NCBI GenBank assembly: GCA_947179485.1
Contig: OX359250.1
Span: 32,746,654-32,810,653, forward strand
Direction: 5' to 3'
Length of the DNA: 64,000 nt
Source of the DNA: Allacma fusca
Lineage: Eukaryota > Arthropoda > Collembola > Symphypleona > Sminthuridae
Position 1 is the stretch's first letter, and each line of letters begins with the position of its first letter. Positions 40,082-54,503 of the stretch are shown one piece after another. The position numbers and the translations under genes are program-made. The notes below the pieces were generated by a model. It saw nothing but the letters and a program-made list of their open reading frames with translations, ran no database searches and was not told the DNA's origin.

Positions 40082-40271
40082 CAAAAATAAAACTGCAAAA
40101 CTGTAACTGCAAAACTAAAACTGCAAAACTGAAATTGAAAAACTGTAACTGGAAAACTGCAACTACAAAACTGAAACTGCAAAACTGAAACTTCAAAATT
40201 GAAACTGCAAAAGTAAAACTACAAAATTTAAACTGCAAAACTGAAACTGAAAAACTGAAACTGCAAAACGG
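40082..40271 (+). repeat. Block F', copy 2
   Basis: Starts at the c of caaaaataaaac and has CGG at 40269, with the aaaatttaaactgc change. It is followed by a long run of consensus units. Confidence 0.88.
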
Positions 40272-41073
40272 AAACTGCAAAACTGAAACTGCAAAACTGA
40301 AACTGCAAAACTGAAACTGCAAAACTGAAACTGCAAAACTGAAACTGCAAAACTGAAACTGCAAAACTGAAACTGCAAAACTGAAACTGCAAAACTGAAA
40401 CTGCAAAACTGAAACTGCAAAACTGAAACTGCAAAACTGAAACTGCAAAACTGAAACTGCAAAACTGAAACTGCAAAACTGAAACTGCAAAACTGAAACT
40501 GCAAAACTGAAACTACAAAACTGAAACTGCAAAACTGAAACTGCAAAACTGAAACTGCAAAACTGAAACTGCAAAACTGAAACTGCAAAACTGAAACTGC
40601 AAAACTGAAACTGCAAAACTGAAACTGCAAAACTGAAACTGCAAAACTGAAACTGCAAAACTGAAACTGCAAAACTGAAACTGCAAAACTGAAACTGCAA
40701 AACTGAAACTGCAAAACTGAAACTGCAAAACTGAAACTGCAAAACTTAAACTGCAAAACTGAAACTGCTATGCTGAAACTGCAAAACTGAAACTGAAACT
40801 GCAAAACTGAAACTGAAAAACTGAAACTGAAAAACTGAAACTGCAAAACTGAAACTGCAAAACTGAAACTGCAAAACTGAAACTGCAAAACTGAAACTGC
40901 AAAACTGAAACTGCAAAACTGAAACTGCAAAACTGAAACTGCTATACTGAAACTGCAAAACTGAAACTGAAACTGCAAAACTGAAACTGCAAAACTGTAA
41001 CTGCAAAACTGAAACTGCAAAACTGAAACTGCAAAACTGAAACTGCAAAACTGAAACTGCAAAACTGAAACTG

Positions 41074-41263
41074 CAAAAATAAAACTGCAAAACTGTAACT
41101 GCAAAACTAAAACTGCAAAACTGAAATTGAAAAACTGTAACTGGAAAACTGCAACTACAAAACTGAAACTGCAAAACTGAAACTTCAAAATTGAAACTGC
41201 AAAAGTAAAACTACAAAATTTAAACTGCAAAACTGAAACTGAAAAACTGAAACTGCAAAACGG
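41074..41263 (+). repeat. Block F', copy 3
   Basis: CGG at 41261; 992 bp from copy 2. Same aaaatttaaactgc change as copies 2 and 4-6. Confidence 0.88.
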
Positions 41264-42462
41264 AAACTGCAAAACTGAAACTGCAAAACTGAAACTGCAA
41301 AACTGAAACTGCAAAACTGAAACTGCAAAACTGAAACTGCAAAACTGAAACTGCAAAACTGAAACTGCAAAACTGAAACTGCAAAACTGAAACTGCAAAA
41401 CTGAAACTGCAAAACTGAAACTGCAAAACTGAAACTGCAAAACTGAAACTGCAAAACTGAAACTGCAAAACTGAAACTGCAAAACTGAAACTGCAAAACT
41501 GAAACTGCAAAACTGAAACTACAAAACTGAAACTGCAAAACTGAAACTGCAAAACTGAAACTGCAAAACTGAAACTGCAAAACTGAAACTGCTATGCTGA
41601 AACTGCAAAACTGAAACTGAAACTGCAAAACTGAAACTGCAAAACTGAAACTGCAAAACTGAAACTGCAAAACTGAAACTGCAAAACTGAAACTGCAAAA
41701 CTGAAACTGCAAAACTGAAACTGCAAAACTGAAACTGCAAAACTGAAACTGCAAAATTGAATTAATATTTTAAAACTTCAAAAGTATAGTTGCAATTTTT
41801 AAACTGCAAAACTGAAACTGCAAAACTGAAACTGCAAAACTGAAACTGAAAAACTAAAATTGCAGAACTGAAACTGCAGAACTGAAAAAGCAAAACTGAA
41901 AAAGCAAAACTGAAAGTGCAAAACTGTAACTGGAAAAATAAAACTGCAAAACTGAAACTGCAAAACTGAAACTGCAAAACTGAAACTGCAAAACTGAAAC
42001 TACAAAACTGAAACTGCAAAACTGAAAGTGCGAAACTGTAACTGGAAAACTGAAACTGCAAAACTGAAACTGCAAAACTGAAACTGCAAAACTGAAACTG
42101 CAAACCTGAAACTGCAAAACTGAAACTGCAAAACTGAAACTGCAAAACTGAAACTGCAAAACTGAAACTGCAAAACTGAAACTGCAAAACTGAAACTGCA
42201 AAACTGAAACTGAAACTGCAAAACTGAAACTGCAAAACTGAAACTGCAAAACTGAAACTGCAAAACTGAAACTGCAAAACTGAAACTGCAAAACTGAAAC
42301 TGCTATACTGAAACTGATAAACTGAAACTGAAACTGCAAAACTGAAACTGCAAAACTGAAACTGCAAAACTGGAACTGCAAAACTGAAACTGCAAAACTG
42401 AAACTGCAAAACTGAAACTGCAAAACTGAAACTGCCAAACTGAAACTGCAAAACTGAAACTG

Positions 42463-42652
42463 CAAAAATAAAACTGCAAAACTGTAACTGCAAAACTAAA
42501 ACTGCAAAACTGAAATTGAAAAACTGTAACTGGAAAACTGCAACTACAAAACTGAAACTGCAAAACTGAAACTTCAAAATTGAAACTGCAAAAGTAAAAC
42601 TACAAAATTTAAACTGCAAAACTGAAACTGAAAAACTGAAACTGCAAAACGG
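42463..42652 (+). repeat. Block F', copy 4
   Basis: CGG at 42650. It is preceded by gccaaactgaaac, where copies 1, 2 and 6 have gccaaactaaaac. Confidence 0.88.
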
Positions 42653-45600
42653 AAACTGCAAAACTGAAACTGCAAAACTGAAACTGCAAAACTGAAACTG
42701 CAAAACTGAAACTGCAAAACTGAAACTGCAAAACTGAAACTGCAAAACTGAAACTGCAAAACTGAAACTGCAAAACTGAAACTACAAAACTGAAACTGCA
42801 AAACTGAAACTGCAAAACTGAAACTGCAAAACTGAAACTGCAAAACTGAAACTGCAAAACTGAAACTACAAAACTGAAACTGCAAAACTGAAACTGCAAA
42901 ACTGAAAGTGCGAAACTGTAACTGGAAAACTGAAACTGCAAAACTGAAACTGCAAAACTGAAACTGCAAAACTGAAACTGCAAAACTGAAACTGCAAAAC
43001 TGAAACTGCAAAACTGAAACTGCAAAACTTAAACTGCAAAACTGAAACTGCTATGCTGAAACTGCAAAACTGAAACTGAAACTGCAAAACTGAAACTGAA
43101 AAACTGAAACTGAAAAACTGAAACTGCAAAACTGAAAATGCAAAACTGAAACTGCAAAACTGAAACTGCAAAACTGAAACTGCAAAACTGAAACTGCAAA
43201 ACTGAAACTGCTATACTGAAACTGCAAAACTGAAACTGAAACTGCAAAACTGAAACTGCAAAACTGAAACTGCAAAACTGAAACTGCAAAACTGAAACTG
43301 CAAAACTGAAACTGCAAAACTGAAACTGCAAAACTGAAACTACAAAACTGAAACTGCAAAACTGAAAGTGCGAAACTGTAACTGCAAAACTGAAACTGCA
43401 AAACTGAAACTGCAAAACTGAAACTGCAAAACTGAAACTGCAAAACTGAAACTGCAAAACTGAAACTGCAAAACTGAAACTGCAAAACTGAAACTGCAAA
43501 ACTGAAACTGCAAAACTGAAACTGCAAAACTGAAACTGCAAAACTGAAACTGCAAAACTGAAACTGCAAAACTGAAACTGCAAAACTGAAACTGCAAAAC
43601 TGAAACTGCTATGCTGAAACTGCAAAACTGAAACTGAAACTGCAAAACTGAAACTGCAAAACTGAAACTGCAAAACTGAAACTGCAAAACTGAAACTGCA
43701 AAACTGAAACTGCAAAATTGAATTAATATTTTAAAACTTCAAAAGTATAGTTGCAATTTTTAAACTGCAAAACTGAAACTGCAAAACTGAAACTGCAAAA
43801 CTGAAACTGAAAAACTAAAATTGCAGAACTGAAACTGCAGAACTGAAAAAGCAAAACTGAAAAAGCAAAACTGAAAGTGCAAAACTGTAACTGGAAAACT
43901 AAAACTGCAAAACTGAAACTGCAAAACTGAAACTGCAAAACTGAAACTGCAAAACTGAAACTGCAAACCTGAAACTGCAAAACTGAAACTGCAAAACTGA
44001 AACTGCAAAACTGAAACTGCAAAACTGAAACTGCAAAACTGAAACTGCAAAACTGAAACTGCAAAACTGAAACTGAAACTGCAAAACTGAAACTGCAAAA
44101 CTGAAACTGCAAAACTGAAACTGCAAAACTGAAACTGCAAAACTTAAACTGCAAAACTGAAACTGCTATACTGAAACTGATAAACTGAAACTGAAACTGC
44201 AAAACTGAAACTGCAAAACTGAAACTGCAAAACTGGAACTGCAAAACTGAAACTGCAAAACTGAAACTGCTATGCTGAAACTGCAAAACTGAAACTGAAA
44301 CTGCAAAACTGAAACTGAAAAACTGAAACTGAAAAACTGAAACTGCAAAACTGAAACTGAAAAACTGAAACTGCAAAACTGAAACTGCAAAACTGAAACT
44401 GCAAAACTGAAACTGCAAAACTGAAACTGCAAAACTGAAACTACAAAACTGAAACTGCAAAACTGAAACTGCAAAACTGAAAGTGCGAAACTGTAACTGG
44501 AAAACTGAAACTGCAAAACTGAAACTGCAAAACTGAAACTGCAAAACTGAAACTGCAAAACTGAAACTGCAAAACTGAAACTGCAAAACTGAAACTGCAA
44601 AACTGAAACTGCAAAACTGAAACTGCAAAACTGAAACTGCAAAACTGAAACTGCAAAACTGAAACTGCAAAACTGAAACTGCAAAACTGAAACTGCTATG
44701 CTGAAACTGCAAAACTGAAACTGAAACTGCAAAACTGAAACTGAAAAACTGAAACTGAAAAACTGAAACTGCAAAACTGAAACTGCAAAACTGAAACTGC
44801 AAAACTGAAACTGCAAAACTGAAACTGCAAAACTGAAACTGCAAAACTGAAACTGCAAAACTGAAACTGCTATACTGAAACTGCAAAACTGAAACTGAAA
44901 CTGCAAAACTGAAACTGCAAAACTGAAACTGCAAAACTGAAACTGCAAAACTGAAACTGCAAAACTGAAACTGCAAAACTGAAACTGCAAAACTGAAACT
45001 GCAAAACTGAAACTGCAAAACTGAAACTGCAAAACTGAAACTGCAAAACTGAAACTGCAGAACTGAAACTGCAAAACTGAAACTGCAAAACTGAAACTGC
45101 AAAACTGAAACTGCTATGCTGAAACTGCAAAACTGAAACTGAAACTGCAAAACTGAAACTGCAAAACTGAAACTGCAAAACTGAAACTGCAAAACTGAAA
45201 CTGCAAAACTGAAACTGCAAAACTGAAACTGCAAAACTGAAACTGCAAAACTGAAACTGCAAAACTGAAACTGCAAAACTGAAACTGCAAAACTGAAACT
45301 GCAAAACTGAAACTGCTATGCTGAAACTGCAAAACTGAAACTGAAACTGCAAAACTGAAACTGAAAAACTGAAACTGAAAAACTGAAACTGCAAAACTGA
45401 AACTGCAAAACTGAAACTGCAAAACTGAAACTGCAAAACTGAAACTGCAAAACTGAAACTGCAAAACTGAAACTGCAAAACTGAAACTGCTATGCTGAAA
45501 CTGCAAAACTGAAACTGAAACTGCAAAACTGAAACTGAAAAACTGAAACTGAAAAACTGAAACTGCAAAACTGAAACTGCAAAACTGAAACTGCAAAACT

Positions 45601-46429
45601 GAAACTGCAAAACTGAAACTGCAAAACTGAAACTGCAAAACTGAAACTGCAAAACTGAAACTGCTATACTGAAACTGCAAAACTGAAACTGAAAGTGCGA
45701 AACTGTAACTGGAAAACTGAAACTGCAAAACTGAAACTGCAAAACTGAAACTGCGAAACTGTAACTGGAAAACTGAAACTGCAAAACTGAAACTGCAAAA
45801 CTGAAACTGCAAAACTGAAACTGCAAAACTGAAACTGCAAAACTGAAACTGCAGAACTGAAACTGCAAAACTGAAACTGCAAAACTGAAACTGCAAAACT
45901 GAAACTGCTATGCTGAAACTGCAAAACTGAAACTGAAACTGCAAAACTGAAACTGCAAAACTGAAACTGCAAAACTGAAACTGCAAAACTGAAACTGCAA
46001 AACTGAAACTGCAAAACTGAAACTGCAAAACTGAAACTGCAAAACTGAAACTGCAAAACTGAAACTGCAAAACTGAAACTGCAAAACTGAAACTGCAAAA
46101 CTGAAACTGCAAAACTTAAACTGCAAAACTGAAACTGCTATGCTGAAACTGCAAAACTGAAACTGAAACTGCAAAACTGAAACTGAAAAACTGAAACTGA
46201 AAAACTGAAACTGCAAAACTGAAACTGCAAAACTGAAACTGCAAAACTGAAACTGCAAAACTGAAACTGCAAAACTGAAACTGCAAAACTGAAACTGCAA
46301 AACTGAAACTGCTATACTGAAACTGCAAAACTGAAACTGAAACTGCAAAACTGAAACTGCAAAACTGAAACTGCAAAACTGAAACTGCAAAACTGAAACT
46401 GCAAAACTGAAACTGCAAAACTGAAACTG

Positions 46430-46619
46430 CAAAAATAAAACTGCAAAACTGTAACTGCAAAACTAAAACTGCAAAACTGAAATTGAAAAACTGTAACTGG
46501 AAAACTGCAACTACAAAACTGAAACTGCAAAACTGAAACTTCAAAATTGAAACTGCAAAAGTAAAACTACAAAATTTAAACTGCAAAACTGAAACTGAAA
46601 AACTGAAACTGCAAAACGG
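46430..46619 (+). repeat. Block F', copy 5
   Basis: CGG at 46617, after a gap of about 3.8 kb from copy 4. Its downstream consensus run matches that of copy 3. Confidence 0.88.
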
Positions 46620-47776
46620 AAACTGCAAAACTGAAACTGCAAAACTGAAACTGCAAAACTGAAACTGCAAAACTGAAACTGCAAAACTGAAACTGCAAAA
46701 CTGAAACTGCAAAACTGAAACTGCAAAACTGAAACTGCAAAACTGAAACTGCAAAACTGAAACTGCAAAACTGAAACTGCAAAACTGAAACTGCAAAACT
46801 GAAACTGCAAAACTGAAACTGCAAAACTGAAACTACAAAACTGAAACTGCAAAACTGAAACTGCAAAACTGAAACTGCAAAACTGAAACTGCAAAACTGA
46901 AACTGCTATGCTGAAACTGCAAAACTGAAACTGAAACTGCAAAACTGAAACTGCAAAACTGAAACTGCAAAACTGAAACTGCAAAACTGAAACTGCAAAA
47001 CTGAAACTGCAAAACTGAAACTGCAAAACTGAAACTGCAAAACTGAAACTGCAAAACTGAAACTGCAAAACTGAAACTGCAAAATTGAATTAATATTTTA
47101 AAACTTCAAAAGTATAGTTGCAATTTTTAAACTGCAAAACTGAAACTGCAAAACTGAAACTGCAAAACTGAAACTGAAAAACTAAAATTGCAGAACTGAA
47201 ACTGCAGAACTGAAAAAGCAAAACTGAAAAAGCAAAACTGAAAGTGCAAAACTGTAACTGGAAAACTAAAACTGCAAAACTGAAACTGCAAAACTGAAAC
47301 TGCAAAACTGAAACTGCAAAACTGAAACTACAAAACTGAAACTGCAAAACTGAAAGTGCGAAACTGTAACTGGAAAACTGAAACTGCAAAACTGAAACTG
47401 CAAAACTGAAACTGCAAAACTGAAACTGCAAACCTGAAACTGCAAAACTGAAACTGCAAAACTGAAACTGCAAAACTGAAACTGCAAAACTGAAACTGCA
47501 AAACTGAAACTGCAAAACTGAAACTGAAACTGCAAAACTGAAACTGCAAAACTGAAACTGCAAAACTGAAACTGCAAAACTGAAACTGCAAAACTGAAAC
47601 TGCAAAACTGAAACTGCTATACTGAAACTGATAAACTGAAACTGAAACTGCAAAACTGAAACTGCAAAACTGAAACTGCAAAACTGGAACTGCAAAACTG
47701 AAACTGCAAAACTGAAACTGCAAAACTGAAACTGCCAAACTAAAACTGCAAAACTGAAACTGCAAAACTGAAACTG

Positions 47777-47966
47777 CAAAAATAAAACTGCAAAACTGTA
47801 ACTGCAAAACTAAAACTGCAAAACTGAAATTGAAAAACTGTAACTGGAAAACTGCAACTACAAAACTGAAACTGCAAAACTGAAACTTCAAAATTGAAAC
47901 TGCAAAAGTAAAACTACAAAATTTAAACTGCAAAACTGAAACTGAAAAACTGAAACTGCAAAACGG
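47777..47966 (+). repeat. Block F', copy 6
   Basis: CGG at 47964. This is the last copy seen; none lies between 48 and 64 kb. Confidence 0.88.
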
Positions 47967-49075
47967 AAACTGCAAAACTGAAACTGCAAAACTGAAACTG
48001 CAAAACTGAAACTGCAAAACTGAAACTGCAAAACTGAAACTGCAAAACTGAAACTGCAAAACTGAAACTGCAAAACTGAAACTGCAAAACTGAAACTGCA
48101 AAACTGAAACTGCAAAACTGAAACTGCAAAACTGAAACTGCAAAACTGAAACTGCAAAACTGAAACTGCAAAACTGAAACTGCAAAACTGAAACTGCAAA
48201 ACTGAAACTACAAAACTGAAACTGCAAAACTGAAACTGCAAAACTGAAAGTGCGAAACTGTAACTGGAAAACTGAAACTGCAAAACTGAAACTGCAAAAC
48301 TGAAACTGCAAAACTGAAACTGCAAAACTGAAACTGCAAAACTGAAACTGCAAAACTGAAACTGCAAAACTGAAACTGCAAAACTTAAACTGCAAAACTG
48401 AAACTGCTATGCTGAAACTGCAAAACTGAAACTGAAACTGCAAAACTGAAACTGAAAAACTGAAACTGAAAAACTGAAACTGCAAAACTGAAACTGCAAA
48501 ACTGAAACTGCAAAACTGAAACTGCAAAACTGAAACTGCAAAACTGAAACTGCAAAACTGAAACTGCTATACTGAAACTGCAAAACTGAAACTGAAACTG
48601 CAAAACTGAAACTGCAAAACTGAAACTGCAAAACTGAAACTGCAAAACTGAAACTGCAAAACTGAAACTGCAAAACTGAAACTGCAAAACTGAAACTGCA
48701 AAACTGAAACTGCAAAACTGAAACTACAAAACTGAAACTGCAAAACTGAAAGTGCGAAACTGTAACTGCAAAACTGAAACTGCAAAACTGAAACTGCAAA
48801 ACTGAAACTGCAAAACTGAAACTGCAAAACTGAAACTGCAAAACTGAAACTGCAAAACTGAAACTGCAAAACTGAAACTGCAAAACTGAAACTGCAAAAC
48901 TGAAACTGCAAAACTGAAACTGCAAAACTGAAACTGCTATGCTGAAACTGCAAAACTGAAACTGAAACTGCAAAACTGAAACTGCAAAACTGAAACTGCA
49001 AAACTGAAACTGCAAAACTGAAACTGCAAAACTGAAACTGCAAAACTGAAACTGCAAAACTGAAACTGCAAAATT

Positions 49076-51303
49076 GAATTAATATTTTAAAACTTCAAAA
49101 GTATAGTTGCAATTTTTAAACTGCAAAACTGAAACTGCAAAACTGAAACTGCAAAACTGAAACTGAAAAACTAAAATTGCAGAACTGAAACTGCAGAACT
49201 GAAAAAGCAAAACTGAAAAAGCAAAACTGAAAGTGCAAAACTGTAACTGGAAAACTAAAACTGCAAAACTGAAACTGCAAAACTGAAACTGCAAAACGGA
49301 AACTGCAAAACTGAAACTGCAAACCTGAAACTGCAAAACTGAAACTGCAAAACTGAAACTGCAAAACTGAAACTGCAAAACTGAAACTGCAAAACTGAAA
49401 CTGCAAAACTGAAACTGCAAAACTGAAACTGAAACTGCAAAACTGAAACTGCAAAACTGAAACTGCAAAACTGAAACTGCAAAACTGAAACTGCAAAACT
49501 TAAACTGCAAAACTGAAACTGCTATACTGAAACTGATAAACTGAAACTGAAACTGCAAAACTGAAACTGCAAAACTGAAACTGCAAAACTGGAACTGCAA
49601 AACTGAAACTGCAAAACTGAAACTGCTATGCTGAAACTGCAAAACTGAAACTGAAACTGCAAAACTGAAACTGAAAAACTGAAACTGAAAAACTGAAACT
49701 GCAAAACTGAAACTGAAAAACTGAAACTGCAAAACTGAAACTGCAAAACTGAAACTGCAAAACTGAAACTGCAAAACTGAAACTGCAAAACTGAAACTAC
49801 AAAACTGAAACTGCAAAACTGAAACTGCAAAACTGAAAGTGCGAAACTGTAACTGGAAAACTGAAACTGCAAAACTGAAACTGCAAAACTGAAACTGCAA
49901 AACTGAAACTGCAAAACTGAAACTGCAAAACTGAAACTGCAAAACTGAAACTGCTATACTGAAACTGCAAAACTGAAACTGAAACTGCAAAACTGAAACT
50001 GCAAAACTGAAACTGCAAAACTGAAACTGCAAAACTGAAACTGCAAAACTGAAACTGCAAAACTGAAACTGCAAAACTGAAACTGCAAAACTGAAACTGC
50101 AAAACTGAAACTACAAAACTGAAACTGCAAAACTGAAAGTGCGAAACTGTAACTGCAAAACTGAAACTGCAAAACTGAAACTGCAAAACTGAAACTGCAA
50201 AACTGAAACTGCAAAACTGAAACTGCAAAACTGAAACTGCAAAACTGAAACTGCAAAACTGAAACTGCAAAACTGAAACTGCAAAACTGAAACTGCAAAA
50301 CTGAAACTGCAAAACTGAAACTGCTATGCTGAAACTGCAAAACTGAAACTGAAACTGCAAAACTGAAACTGCAAAACTGAAACTGCAAAACTGAAACTGC
50401 AAAACTGAAACTGCAAAACTGAAACTGCAAAACTGAAACTGCAAAATTGAATTAATATTTTAAAACTTCAAAAGTATAGTTGCAATTTTTAAACTGCAAA
50501 ACTGAAACTGCAAAACTGAAACTGCAAAACTGAAACTGAAAAACTAAAATTGCAGAACTGAAACTGCAGAACTGAAAAAGCAAAACTGAAAAAGCAAAAC
50601 TGAAAGTGCAAAACTGTAACTGGAAAACTAAAACTGCAAAACTGAAACTGCAAAACTGAAACTGCAAAACGGAAACTGCAAAACTGAAACTGCAAACCTG
50701 AAACTGCAAAACTGAAACTGCAAAACTGAAACTGCAAAACTGAAACTGCAAAACTGAAACTGCAAAACTGAAACTGCAAAACTGAAACTGCAAAACTGAA
50801 ACTGAAACTGCAAAACTGAAACTGCAAAACTGAAACTGCAAAACTGAAACTGCAAAACTGAAACTGCAAAACTTAAACTGCAAAACTGAAACTGCTATAC
50901 TGAAACTGATAAACTGAAACTGAAACTGCAAAACTGAAACTGCAAAACTGAAACTGCAAAACTGGAACTGCAAAACTGAAACTGCAAAACTGAAACTGCT
51001 ATGCTGAAACTGCAAAACTGAAACTGAAACTGCAAAACTGAAACTGAAAAACTGAAACTGAAAAACTGAAACTGCAAAACTGAAACTGAAAAACTGAAAC
51101 TGCAAAACTGAAACTGCAAAACTGAAACTGCAAAACTGAAACTGCAAAACTGAAACTGCAAAACTGAAACTACAAAACTGAAACTGCAAAACTGAAACTG
51201 CAAAACTGAAAGTGCGAAACTGTAACTGGAAAACTGAAACTGCAAAACTGAAACTGCAAAACTGAAACTGCAAAACTGAAACTGCAAAACTGAAACTGCA
51301 AAA
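49076..51303 (+). repeat. Duplication with 1373-bp offset (49076-49930 and 50449-51303)
   Basis: Elements A at 49076 and 50449, gaaactacaaaac (49798/51171) and block C (GCG at 49841/51214) keep the same offset. Both have acggaaac shortly after the header. The match ends before the gctatactg at 49955, which has no counterpart at the expected position. Confidence 0.87.
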
Positions 51304-54300
51304 CTGAAACTGCAAAACTGAAACTGCAAAACTGAAACTGCAAAACTGAAACTGCAAAACTGAAACTGCAAAACTGAAACTGCAAAACTGAAACTGCAAA
51401 ACTGAAACTGCAAAACTGAAACTGCAAAACTGAAACTGCAAAACTGAAACTGCTATGCTGAAACTGCAAAACTGAAACTGAAACTGCAAAACTGAAACTG
51501 AAAAACTGAAACTGAAAAACTGAAACTGCAAAACTGAAACTGCAAAACTGAAACTGCAAAACTGAAACTGCAAAACTGAAACTGCAAAACTGAAACTGCA
51601 AAACTGAAACTGCAAAACTGAAACTGCTATACTGAAACTGCAAAACTGAAACTGAAACTGCAAAACTGAAACTGCAAAACTGAAACTGCAAAACTGAAAC
51701 TGCAAAACTGAAACTGCAAAACTGTCACTGCAAAACTGAAACTGCAAAACTGAAACTGCAAAACTGAAACTGCAAAACTGAAACTACAAAACTGAAACTG
51801 CAAAACTGAAACTGCAAAACTGAAAGTGCGAAACTGTAACTGGAAAACTGAAACTGCAAAACTGAAACTGCAAAACTGAAACTGCGAAACTGTAACTGGA
51901 AAACTGAAACTGCAAAACTGAAACTGCAAAACTGAAACTGCAAAACTGAAACTGCAAAACTGAAACTGCAAAACTGAAACTGCAGAACTGAAACTGCAAA
52001 ACTGAAACTGCAAAACTGAAACTGCAAAACTGAAACTGCTATGCTGAAACTGCAAAACTGAAACTGAAACTGCAAAACTGAAACTGAAAAACTGAAACTG
52101 CAAAACTGAAACTGCAAAACTGAAACTGCAAAACTGAAACTGCAAAACTGAAACTGCAAAACTGAAACTGCAAAACTGAAACTGCAAAACTGAAACTGCT
52201 ATGCTGAAACTGCAAAACTGAAACTGAAACTGCAAAACTGAAACTGCAAAACTGAAACTGCAAAACTGAAACTGCAAAACTGAAACTGCAAAACTGAAAC
52301 TGCAAAACTGAAACTGCAAAATTGAATTAATATTTTAAAACTTCAAAAGTATAGTTGCAATTTTTAAACTGCAAAACTGAAACTGCAAAACTGAAACTGC
52401 AAAACTGAAACTGAAAAACTAAAATTGCAGAACTGAAACTGCAGAACTGAAAAAGCAAAACTGAAAAAGCAAAACTGAAAGTGCAAAACTGTAACTGGAA
52501 AACTAAAACTCCAAAACTGAAACTGCAAAACTGAAACTGCAAAACTGAAACTGCAAAACTGAAACTGCAAAACTGAAACTACAAAACTGAAACTGCAAAA
52601 CTGTAAGTGCGAAACTGTAACTGGAAAACTGAAACTGCAAAACTGAAACTGCAAAACTGAAACTGCAAACCTGAAACTGCAAAACTGAAACTGCAAAACT
52701 GAAACTGCAAAACTGAAACTGCAAAACTGAAACTGCAAAACTGAAACTGCAAAACTGAAACTGCAAAACTGAAACTGAAACTGCAAAACTGAAACTGCAA
52801 AACTGAAACTGCAAAACTGAAACTGCAAAACTGAAACTGCAAAACTGAAACTGCAAAACTGAAACTGCTATGCTGAAACTGCAAAACTGAAACTGAAACT
52901 GCAAAACTGAAACTGAAAAACTGAAACTGAAAAACTGAAACTGCAAAACTGAAACTGCAAAACTGAAACTGCAAAACTGAAACTGCAAAACTGAAACTGC
53001 AAAACTGAAACTGCAAAACTGAAACTGCAAAACTGAAACTGCTATACTGAAACTGCAAAACTGAAACTGAAACTGCAAAACTGAAACTGCAAAACTGAAA
53101 CTGCAAAACTGAAACTGCAAAACTGAAACTGCAAAACTGAAACTGCAAAACTGAAACTGCAAAACTGAAACTGCAAAACTGAAACTGCAAAACTGAAACT
53201 ACAAAACTGAAACTGCAAAACTGAAACTGCAAAACTGAAAGTGCGAAACTGTAACTGGAAAACTGAAACTGCAAAACTGAAACTGCAAAACTGAAACTGC
53301 GAAACTGTAACTGGAAAACTGAAACTGCAAAACTGAAACTGCAAAACTGAAACTGCAAAACTGAAACTGCAAAACTGAAACTGCAAAACTGAAACTGCAG
53401 AACTGAAACTGCAAAACTGAAACTGCAAAACTGAAACTGCAAAACTGAAACTGCTATGCTGAAACTGCAAAACTGAAACTGAAACTGCAAAACTGAAACT
53501 GAAAAACTGAAACTGCAAAACTGAAACTGCAAAACTGAAACTGCAAAACTGAAACTGCAAAACTGAAACTGCAAAACTGAAACTGCAAAACTGAAACTGC
53601 AAAACTGAAACTGCAAAACTGAAACTGCTATGCTGAAACTGCAAAACTGAAACTGAAACTGCAAAACTGAAACTGCAAAACTGAAACTGCAAAACTGAAA
53701 CTGCAAAACTGAAACTGCAAAACTGAAACTGCAAAACTGAAACTGCAAAATTGAATTAATATTTTAAAACTTCAAAAGTATAGTTGCAATTTTTAAACTG
53801 CAAAACTGAAACTGCAAAACTGAAACTGCAAAACTGAAACTGAAAAACTAAAATTGCAGAACTGAAACTGCAGAACTGAAAAAGCAAAACTGAAAAAGCA
53901 AAACTGAAAGTGCAAAACTGTAACTGGAAAACTAAAACTCCAAAACTGAAACTGCAAAACTGAAACTGCAAAACTGAAACTGCAAAACTGAAACTGCAAA
54001 ACTGAAACTACAAAACTGAAACTGCAAAACTGTAAGTGCGAAACTGTAACTGGAAAACTGAAACTGCAAAACTGAAACTGCAAAACTGAAACTGCAAACC
54101 TGAAACTGCAAAACTGAAACTGCAAAACTGAAACTGCAAAACTGAAACTGCAAAACTGAAACTGCAAAACTGAAACTGCAAAACTGAAACTGCAAAACTG
54201 AAACTGCAAAACTGAAACTGAAACTGCAAAACTGAAACTGCAAAACTGAAACTGCAAAACTGAAACTGCAAAACTGAAACTGCAAAACTGAAACTGCAAA

Positions 54301-54447
54301 ACTGAAACTGCTATACTGAAACTGATAAACTGAAACTGAAACTGCAAAACTGAAACTGCAAAACTGAAACTGCAAAACTGGAACTGCAAAACTGAAACTG
54401 CTATGCTGAAACTGCAAAACTGAAACTGAAACTGCAAAACTGAAACT

Positions 54448-54503
54448 GAAAAACTGAAACTGAAAAACTGAAACTGAAAAACTGAAACTGAAAAACTGAA
54501 ACT
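54448..54503 (+). repeat. Run of 4 ctgaaaaactgaaa variant units
   Basis: Four successive units carry the C-to-A change that turns ctgcaaaac into ctgaaaaac. Elsewhere this variant is usually single or paired. Confidence 0.88.
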
